Shown: piece by piece, positions 57,356-64,000 of the stretch | Position numbering within the stretch: position 1 is the stretch's first letter | How the letters are laid out: the number at the start of each line of letters is the position of its first letter | Program-made: the position numbers and the translations under genes | Assembly (NCBI GenBank): GCA_030268105.1 | Contig: BSDZ01000116.1 | Coordinates: 372,001 to 436,000, forward strand | Source: Volvox africanus | Lineage: Eukaryota; Chlorophyta; Chlorophyceae; Chlamydomonadales; Volvocaceae | Direction: 5' to 3' | Length of the DNA: 64,000 nt | The notes under the pieces: generated by a model | Databases searched by the model: none | What the model was told of the DNA's origin: nothing | Seen by the model: only the letters and a program-made list of their open reading frames with translations

Positions 57356-58345
57356 ATGCAGCAAATATCTGGCTGGATTATGGGTTCTCAGACAGTCGTT
57401 CCTATGGAGATACCCAACGAGGCAGACGTCAGTGAGCCTGACCATGAAGTTCAGCCCTGGAAAAATGGGACCAAAAGTGATGGGTTTGACTATGAGGTCT
57501 CTGTGTTCCAACACCAGGATGCGCAGAGCATCAAGAGCAAAATCGACCACGAGGTGCCAGTGGTCCATATCGGCAATTATGAGAGTGATACCAAAGAGGT
57601 TAACTACGAGAGGCACGTGGCCGAAAGCGGAGATACCCAAAGTGCGGATAACATGTTGTGCCACGAGAGGGACGTGGCCAAAAGCGGAGATACCCAAAGT
57701 GCGGATAATGTGGTGTGCCACGAGAGGGACGTGGCTGAAAGCGGGGATACCCAAAGTGCGGATAATGTGGTGTGCCACGAGAGGGACGTGGCTGAAAGCG
57801 GAGATACCCAAAGTGCGGATAACGTGGTGTGCCACGAGAGGCACGTGGCTGAAAGCGGAGATACCCAAAGTGCAGATAACGTGGTGTGCCACGAGAGGCA
57901 CGTGGCCGAAAGCGGAGATACCCAAAGTGCGGATAACATGGTGTGCCACGAGAGGCACGTGGCTGAAAGCGGAGATACCCAAAGTGCAGATAACGTGGTG
58001 TGCCACGAGAGGGACGTGGCTGAAAGCGGGGATACCCAAAGTGCAGATAATGGGTTGCGCCACGTGAGCCATGTCATCATACCCACTGAGGGGCTTACAA
58101 ATGTGGATGTGGTTGAGTGGGTGATCACATTTAGCAAACTGGAAGAGGAGGCACTTGGCAACCGTCTCATCTTCCAGCTTGCTCCGGAGAAGTTCAAAAC
58201 CCAGGGACGGAAGGCTGTGTACGACAGGTTCAGGTGGCAGGTGAACCCACACTGTCACCTGCTCGGTGGGCAACACAGGGCGTTGGCCTTCAAAGCCTTC
58301 GAACACTTGCAAGTCGCATATAGCAGACTTGAGAACAACAACTAG
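57356..58345 (+). CDS. J-unit protein, copy 2 (eight 19-residue repeats, J-like end)
   Basis: From the ATG at 57356 the frame gives 329 residues. It has the same acidic start as copy 1, eight copies of the 19-residue repeat (VVCHERDVAESGDTQSADN and variants), then VVEWVITFSKLEEEALGNRL and the J-like end with NPHCH in place of HPD and AFKAFEHLQVAYSRLENNN. The frame is intact despite the inversion, and repeat number differs from copy 1 (ten). An upstream ATG at 57201 (MPPPPHGQG) may be an extra exon across a very short intron ending TTGCCGCAG, which is uncertain. Function is unknown. Confidence 0.65.
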   Translation: MQQISGWIMGSQTVVPMEIPNEADVSEPDHEVQPWKNGTKSDGFDYEVSVFQHQDAQSIKSKIDHEVPVVHIGNYESDTKEVNYERHVAESGDTQSADNMLCHERDVAKSGDTQSADNVVCHERDVAESGDTQSADNVVCHERDVAESGDTQSADNVVCHERHVAESGDTQSADNVVCHERHVAESGDTQSADNMVCHERHVAESGDTQSADNVVCHERDVAESGDTQSADNGLRHVSHVIIPTEGLTNVDVVEWVITFSKLEEEALGNRLIFQLAPEKFKTQGRKAVYDRFRWQVNPHCHLLGGQHRALAFKAFEHLQVAYSRLENNN

Positions 58346-58649
58346 ATGTGCATGCCGAAGGCATATGACGAGCGAGGGGTGGAGCAAGGGAAACAGGGGG
58401 GGATTGCATGCATCTTATCAGGGCTTTATGTTAGTCATCAGAAGGTAAGTGTGGGACTTGGCCTGCCTGTTTTATTGTGTTGCTCAGTTCTTACGATAAT
58501 AATTAGATATGTCCCTACCGACTAACAAACCCTTTCCACGCAGATTTAATGCCCTGGTGTTGACTGGTCGGGGGCTCTGCCTCCAGGGCGGCTGTGGCTG
58601 GGACGTATTGTCCTTTGCTTGTGTAACGAGTGGCAAAAAGAAGCGGGCT

Positions 58650-58760
58650 TTAGCCGCCGGAGCCGCTTTGGCTGGACAAAGGGGGGGCCTTAGCCACCGG
58701 AGTGGCTTTGGCTGGAACAAAAGGGGGGCCTTAGCCGCCGGAGTGGCTTTGGCCGGGACG
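58650..58760. repeat. GC-rich tandem repeat, second J-unit copy
   Basis: Three units of about 40 bp with TTAGCCGCCGGAG correspond to 31880-31985 in the other orientation. Confidence 0.75.
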
Positions 58761-58916
58761 TCTTGATTGTCCCTGTTTGTGCAATGGAGGAGTAATGGGT
58801 GCAAGGTAAAGAAACCCCACCACATGGAGGGTTACGACCCCAGAAACATGCGATCCAGGATCCTTGCTAGCTTCCTTGGACACTTTGCCTGTCCCTGGAA
58901 AGAAACATGTATATGG

Positions 58917-59740
58917 TGTTGTACCTCTCGTTCGCGTTTGCTCATAAGTATCTGCACGTCTGGAGACTTTCGACACCGATGCGCGAGCACTTGCAAGTAC
59001 AGCAAGGCAAGCGAGAGCAAACAGAGACAGCGGAAGACTTCAAGACGAAGAGAGATATAACTTACAGTCTTACAGATCGGAACGATGCAATGGACGAAAT
59101 CGCCGTCAGCGCCGGAAGCAAGCAATCATCACGCGGTGGTGATTAGCGAAGTTCAGGCTTAGCTCGGGCTAAGTAGAATAGCGTAAAGCAATAGTAATAT
59201 AGAACACACGAGTGTTCTCCGGTATCGAATGTCTTGTCTTGCTTAGCCGTCCTCACATCTGTTATACTCGCAGTATCGCAATGCCGTACGATTCACATTA
59301 GGAGGCCGATCCTAGATGTGACAATCCTACTGCGTATAGGCGATGTCTACGCATAACAACGTATAACCCTTTCCGGCATTCGCATGATGCAAGGGTCCAG
59401 ATAACAATATCCGGTTGCAGGGCATGTGTCGCGACGAGTGCGGCGCTCTCAACGTGTGCTGTAATGAAGTAATATTATATCAGATAATATTACTTATCGT
59501 TTCGTAGCACGAGCATAATGCGCACTTCAATGCTTCGGGCTTTCATGCATGCTAGGCGGCTTTGCCATGATGCGATGTTGCGATGGATAATGACAACATG
59601 CCAAATGCATATATACATGTACACGAATACATTTATATCATGCAGGTTCATTCATATGCAATGTGTTCATCACAATAGCACTTCGCCTTGTAGGATCACA
59701 TCGACCTACGCATCGGCGGGAAACGAACCGTAGCACAACA
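58917..59740 (-). repeat. 3' LTR of element F
   Basis: The LTR is 824 bp and belongs to the same subgroup as element A's LTRs (CACAT/ATGTG hairpin). It directly abuts RT sequence at 59741 with no polypurine tract. Confidence 0.92.
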
Positions 59741-61311
59741 CGATGCGGATCTGATTATAGCCCTGTTGCAAGTCAATCAAGGAAAAATAAGCCAATCCCT
59801 TCAGCTTATCCAACAGGTCGTCAATGCGTGGCAAAGGGTAGCGATTTTTCACCGTACTCACATTCAACCCCCGGTAATCGATGCACATGCGCAAGGTCCC
59901 ATCCTTCTTACCGACAAACAAAATCGGTGCAGAATACGGGGACGTGCTGGGGTGTATCATACCCTTCGCGAGCAAATCCGTCACCTGGCGCTTTACCTCG
60001 TCCAGCTCCAATGGACTCAACCTGTACATTGGCCGGGCCGTAGGCTGCACTCCAGGCATGAGAGGGATTGTGTGATCAACAGGACGCATAGGTGGTAGGC
60101 CAGGGATATCTTTAAAGACGTCCTCATACTGCGACAGTAGGGCCTCAACCTCAGGATCCGCAGAAATCTGCGCGGTGGTGGCACAACAGCCCACCCGCGG
60201 CCTCAAAAGCAGTCCGTGGGCACCCTTCCGTAACAAACAGACGGCCTCCTTACGCCCGACTAGCTCTGGTTTGATTCGTGCGGCCATTGCGGTCACAACG
60301 AAATTAACCATAGGCACCGCCTCAGCTTCGCCCTCCTTTTGTTGTGACATGTTTGAACGACAGGAAAGGTACCTTAATCGACAGAGTACCCTTGCACATA
60401 TGCAGGGTTGCGGTCTCCATGTCGATGCGCGCGTGGTACTGCCGTAATGTTGAAGACCCCATTATGTACGGTGCAGCCTCTGCTAAGCCCTGCAGCACGT
60501 ACGGCCGGGTCACAACACGCAAAGGGCCTATCGATAGGCTAAGGGTAATCCTGCCCACAATGGGATGCTTACCCCCGTCAGCAAGGGTAACCTGTGGACA
60601 ATCGGACGACTCTGGGGTCAACCCCAGCGCATTCACCTCTGCGACAGAGATGAAGTCGTTGCTGGCACCGGTGTCAACAAGTGCCTTCAGATTACGGCCA
60701 TTCAAACCGATCTGAACCACTGGGACATGGTTATCTACGAGCGACTGCCCAGCAAATAACGTCAGTGCACTTAGGGCGGGTCCGTAACCTACGGCACCCT
60801 CATCAGGAGCTTCGTACCAAACGTCAACCGAGTAGGATGTGCCTGGCCACGGAGCCAGCATACCCTCCTGATCCACACCATTAAACAAAACGGTGCCCGG
60901 CTCGAACCGGTGGACACACCGCATACCCCTTAACGATGCCTCTGCCTTGCGCCGACAGAAAGCGGGGAGTAATACACATGCGGTGGTGCCTGGATATTGA
61001 TGCCTACATCTCCTGTAAACGGCCAACTGTTCCGACATCTCACGCAGAGACGAGGGGATGAACAAAACCACGTGGTTAGACAGATCGATAGATGACAGGG
61101 GACGGCGAGGTGTAAACAAATTACACAACGGATCGAAGCAGAGAAGTCCCGTGCGTCCGTCAAGCGTGATGCGTCGCGCCATGACTCGCTCGATGTGTCC
61201 AAGTATGCAAGGCAACAATGCCTTCATGGCTGGCCGTAAGGATGACCACCGACCACGCGTTAGTTCAGAAATCCCGGGCGGTGTCCCCTTCACAGGAACC
61301 CGGGCAAGCCC
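59741..61311 (-). pseudogene. pol: Element F Pol remnant (protease and N-terminal RT)
   Basis: After the gag UAG the frame is open from 61311 to 60322 with the protease (motif LVDTGASNDF, with N for the usual second D). It ends at VTTKGGRS. The ATG frame MSQQKEGE (60350) carries the first RT motifs ([19 protein letters not shown]) and is cut at 59741 by the LTR, before YLDD. No catalytic RT remains. Confidence 0.88.
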
Positions 61312-61944
61312 CTATTTCGGCTGAGGTACAAACGGCGGCAGTAACGGGCAATCCTTCGTAGGATGACTCTCCGCGCACCGTAGACAAACATTGGCCGCTT
61401 TCCGACGCTCGAATTCGGAACGATTGCAATTCCATTTAGGCATAAACGAGTCATCCGTGCGAGTCCGCTTCGCATTGGGGTCAGAGCGCTGTGCGGCTGC
61501 CGACGACGGCGCCCCACCACGCTTCCTGCTCTTAGCCGGGTCCGAGCTCGGACCTGCTCCTCCTGACCCGCGGACACCCGAGCTAGCGCCCCCGCGTGCC
61601 TGGCGTTGCCGGTTGCTGCATCGCGTCACGGCAGTAGGCGTGGGGCGGGTCGCTCCGAGTTCCTGGTCGAGAGCTACAGCTTCCCCAAGCGGATCCTCAG
61701 GGATGTCATCGTGACCTCGCGCTTGAGGTAATGGCAGAACCCGTGGACCAGCAGTGTTGTCCATATTCATATTAACTGCTGAATGCAGCACAATTAAGTG
61801 AGCAGGGGTCTGAAGGACAAGGGGCTCTTGAGTGGCTCGCGTGCCAACAGTCTCAAGACCTCTATCCGGAGCTCTAGCAGCCACAACAAAATCGGGTTGG
61901 CTAGCTAGGCTAGTGTGCGGCGTATCATCGTGTTCCGCGGACAT
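61312..61944 (-). CDS. gag: Element F Gag lacking the capsid core (210 residues)
   Basis: The frame from the ATG at 61944 is 210 residues, exactly 201 fewer than the intact Gag. Residues DDIPE join DPLGEAV at 61695/61696, removing the 603-bp segment that starts GTGATG and ends GTGCAG. The N-terminus, basic region and knuckle CLRCAESHPTKDC are kept, and the frame ends in UAG. Intron a (256 bp) is retained here, unlike in C. It may be a copy of an alternatively spliced RNA. Confidence 0.85.
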   Translation of the reverse strand: MSAEHDDTPHTSLASQPDFVVAARAPDRGLETVGTRATQEPLVLQTPAHLIVLHSAVNMNMDNTAGPRVLPLPQARGHDDIPEDPLGEAVALDQELGATRPTPTAVTRCSNRQRQARGGASSGVRGSGGAGPSSDPAKSRKRGGAPSSAAAQRSDPNAKRTRTDDSFMPKWNCNRSEFERRKAANVCLRCAESHPTKDCPLLPPFVPQPK

Positions 61945-62410
61945 GGAGCACGAAGCGATACCCTAGGTTTGCGTAATAGAAGCCGACTTCTATTGCAAAG
62001 GCAAGAGTACAAAACGATTCGGTGATCCTACCGACAGTACTCTTGAGAAGATTCAGTAAACTCAGCAAGTACTTGCCCAGCTGAGTCCTGATCTCCGTAG
62101 TTTGGGCGATGAGAGTCGCCAACTGGTCCGGACGAAAGCCAGTCTCAGTCGCCGCGGCAAGCAATGCCGGTGCACTGAGATTACCTGCGACTCAGAGCGT
62201 ACACTTACACAACAAGTGCAGCAATCTAAGCAAAAGCAATTAAACAATTACAAACCGGAAGCGGCGGCGTCCAAAACGGCGCGGCCTAGGTCTTCGGCAA
62301 AAGTATCTAGCGGTCCTCATGGTTCATCGCTGGAACTCGCCATAGAAGGAACCTACTTCCGATTAGACAAAGAGAGACAGTTAGGCAACGAACCTGTCTC
62401 GATACCAATT

Positions 62411-62510
62411 TGTTGTACCTCTCCTTCGTGTTTGCTCATAAGTATCTGTCTTGTTAAGAAGCATTCAGACGCGCAGATACTTATGAGCAGACATGAAGAA
62501 GAGATACAAT
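62411..62510. repeat. Head-to-head truncated LTR ends forming a palindrome
   Basis: The start of a minus-strand LTR (62411-62448) is followed after a short spacer by the end of a plus-strand LTR (about 62462-62510, with CAGATACTTATGAGCAGACA). The two halves are inverted copies and could form a hairpin. Confidence 0.75.
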
Positions 62511-62688
62511 GAATTAGTATTGAGACAGGTTGGGGACTGATCCGGGTCCGATTTCCTATAGTGGCGGTTGAGATGCAGGAATTCCGTCAGATGAGGGATG
62601 AGGAACATGAAGGGATCTGGTCCTCCCAGGACGTTGCGCACCCTGGCCCTGCGATGTGAGGACACATCCATGAGAAGGGGGATAATAG
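62511..62688 (+). other. Short internal region of a small LTR element
   Basis: It begins with a PBS-like string (ATTAGTATTGAGACAGG) and ends with a polypurine-like tract (GAGAAGGGGGATAAT) just before T3. About 180 bp without coding capacity lies between LTR-like ends, as in terminal-repeat elements in miniature. Confidence 0.55.
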
Positions 62689-62776
62689 TAGTATCCTGGG
62701 TTTGTGTCAAAGAATGGACCACCAATGGTTATCTTCCGATTGGGCCTTTGTAGGCCGACACAACAGAGATACAACA
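62689..62776 (+). repeat. Short alternative LTR T3
   Basis: This is a diverged and slightly shortened copy of T1 and T2, ending GATACAACA. The flank TTTAA (62777-62781) is the duplication matching TTAAA at 56851. Confidence 0.75.
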
Positions 62777-63045
62777 TTTAAAACGCTGTAGTGAGAAAAT
62801 GCGCACTGAACGGCCTAAGTAGCAAAAGTTTGATGAAAGTACGGCGGAGAGTGTACCTCCATCATAATCTGCCCTGCCAGGGGCTTCTTTACATATGTGA
62901 GAAATTTTGAGGTATTTCGTTGCTTACGGAAAGCTTTCAATCAATCCACGGTTATGATGGCACAGGGAAGTTATGTGCATTCAGTACTAAGCTGGAACCA
63001 CGGCCAGTAGCGTCTGTGGACGACTCCAAGTTGAACCTCTTTTTC
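62777..63045 (+). repeat. J-unit copy 2, right end
   Basis: This matches 33891-33942 and 34367-34590, without the SINE-like insertion. It ends at TTGAACCTCTTTTT, the same breakpoint as copy 1. Confidence 0.85.
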
Positions 63046-63539
63046 CTAGGATAGAATTTGCAGCTCACAGCGTTTTATTATGGAATTATGAGGCCTTGGC
63101 GCATGCTCTGTCACGCATCGATGCCTTTGATTTTCTTTCAAAGAGACTTATTATCGAACACGTTTCACTGGAAGATAAGCGCGTGGAGGGGAGATGCCAC
63201 GAGAGAACTGTGCGTGTGGGGGCGTTGACGCGCGGCGGGCAGCAGCTGGGGCGCAATCAGTTGGGGCTCAGCCATTTAGGCGCTTGCCAGGAGCCTCTTT
63301 GTCCGACACCATGGATCCGGCGCAATCCATGCACCCACCGCACTTGTGAAGCGTATGGAGCTTGCTGTGTCGTTGATTATGCAGTTTTATTCATTGTATA
63401 TGCGCTGTATGCACAACGAGCTATGGGTAGCCGGAGATGAACCGTTCAAATAAATGCATGTTGGGCATTAGACTACGTGTGTATGAGGCCAGATGGCCGT
63501 GTCTATTTATACATTGATCAGGACGTATTCACATACGGC
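63046..63539. other. Unique stretch without a supported gene
   Basis: The 114-residue plus frame at 63096-63440 has no recognised domain. Confidence 0.45.
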
Positions 63540-64000
63540 TGGTAGAGGATGCAACGGCATGGGAACAGTGACATCCACGACAGTGTACGCCTGATGGCTG
63601 GTGTGTGCTCGTGCCTTCATGCATATCTAATTTGTGGATGGGCTGCGGGCTGAACGTGTGTGTATGTTTGTGTATGATACGTTCACGTTCACTGTTTGGA
63701 AACTAGTTTGATAAGCCTCACCCCGCCGTTGGTATGGGCTATGGGTATGTAATTATCCCTTCACGTGATATATTGATGACGAGGATGTGAACCATGCAGC
63801 TGTGTTGACTGCATTACCGAGCTACTAGAGCTGTGTAAACATCTTGCCGTATGCGTTAATTGCGTAGGCGTGTACTCAGACAGGAAGGGCACAGAAAACT
63901 GAAACATAATGACATCTTGTCACACTGTTGGGGCTACGCAGCAAATATCGAATTAATGACGAGGGTCTGAGCTCAGGGTTAAGAAAATTACATGAAACAC
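63540..64000 (+). repeat. J-unit/R1, third copy (left part, runs off the window)
   Basis: 63541-63632 matches 31187-31275, and 63684-64000 matches R1. About 50 bp here (63633-63683) is absent from copy 1. Confidence 0.8.

Larger units (their letters stand above)
56851..58916 (+). repeat. J-unit copy 2, middle part, inverted
   Basis: This is the reverse complement of the J-unit 31722-33900. The left end joins at GCATTTAA and the right end at CCATATACATG (read inverted), which are the two retrotransposon target sites. The order in the undisturbed unit is 49653-50093, then this block inverted, then 62777-63045. Confidence 0.88.
58917..62448 (-). mobile_element. Element F: internally deleted Ty3/gypsy element
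   Basis: This minus-strand element has a normal 3' LTR (58917-59740), then a direct jump into RT, a protease region, a gag that lacks the 603-bp GT-AG segment, a leader, and only the first 38 bp of the 5' LTR (62411-62448). RNase H, integrase, chromodomain and polypurine tract are missing. Its left flank TATGG pairs with CCATA at 50089-50093 left of element E. Confidence 0.88.

Overview
This window is nuclear DNA from a eukaryote with a repeat-rich genome. The evidence is abundant Ty3/gypsy LTR retrotransposons, GT-AG introns, microsatellites and few ordinary genes. A sulfatase of arylsulfatase type, a J-domain gene and Rickettsiales-like DNA inside an intron would fit an alga (a green alga is one option), but the sequence alone does not settle the organism.

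One chromodomain-bearing Ty3/gypsy family (chromovirus) dominates. Five large copies are visible. Element A (190-7166, minus strand) is young and sits inside an older copy B (1-189 plus 7167-10214). Element C (14784-21358, minus) is decayed, D (23693-31180, minus) is full length, E (50094-56850, plus) is nearly full length, and F (58917-62448, minus) is internally deleted. The family encodes Gag with a zinc knuckle, an in-frame UAG, then protease, reverse transcriptase, RNase H, integrase and a C-terminal chromodomain. The LTRs are about 823-834 bp (TGTTG...CAACA) and hold four hairpins, three of them with compensatory changes between copies. Two copies lack segments bounded exactly by GT and AG, which suggests that gag RNA is spliced and the spliced RNA has been re-inserted.

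A second repeat, here called the J-unit, is about 3 kb. It encodes a protein with a 19-residue tandem repeat and a C-terminal segment that looks like a degenerate J domain. One copy lies at 31187-34590. The other is spread over 49653-63045: two retrotransposons entered it and the segment between them is inverted, as shown by target-site duplications that pair crosswise. Smaller repeats are a solo LTR of another family (10267-10688), a SINE-like insertion with an empty site elsewhere (33943-34366), a 100-bp alternative LTR (three copies) and short dispersed repeats R1, R2 and R3.

The non-repeat region (about 35-49 kb) holds a minus-strand sulfatase gene or pseudogene (37279-38550) and a minus-strand gene for a coiled-coil, J-domain protein (45804-41278). 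Its probable intron (42108-44009) is filled with AT-rich bacterial DNA: a broken IS3-family transposase, a piece of ftsW and a piece of kdsA, all decayed. The other stretches show no gene I can support.
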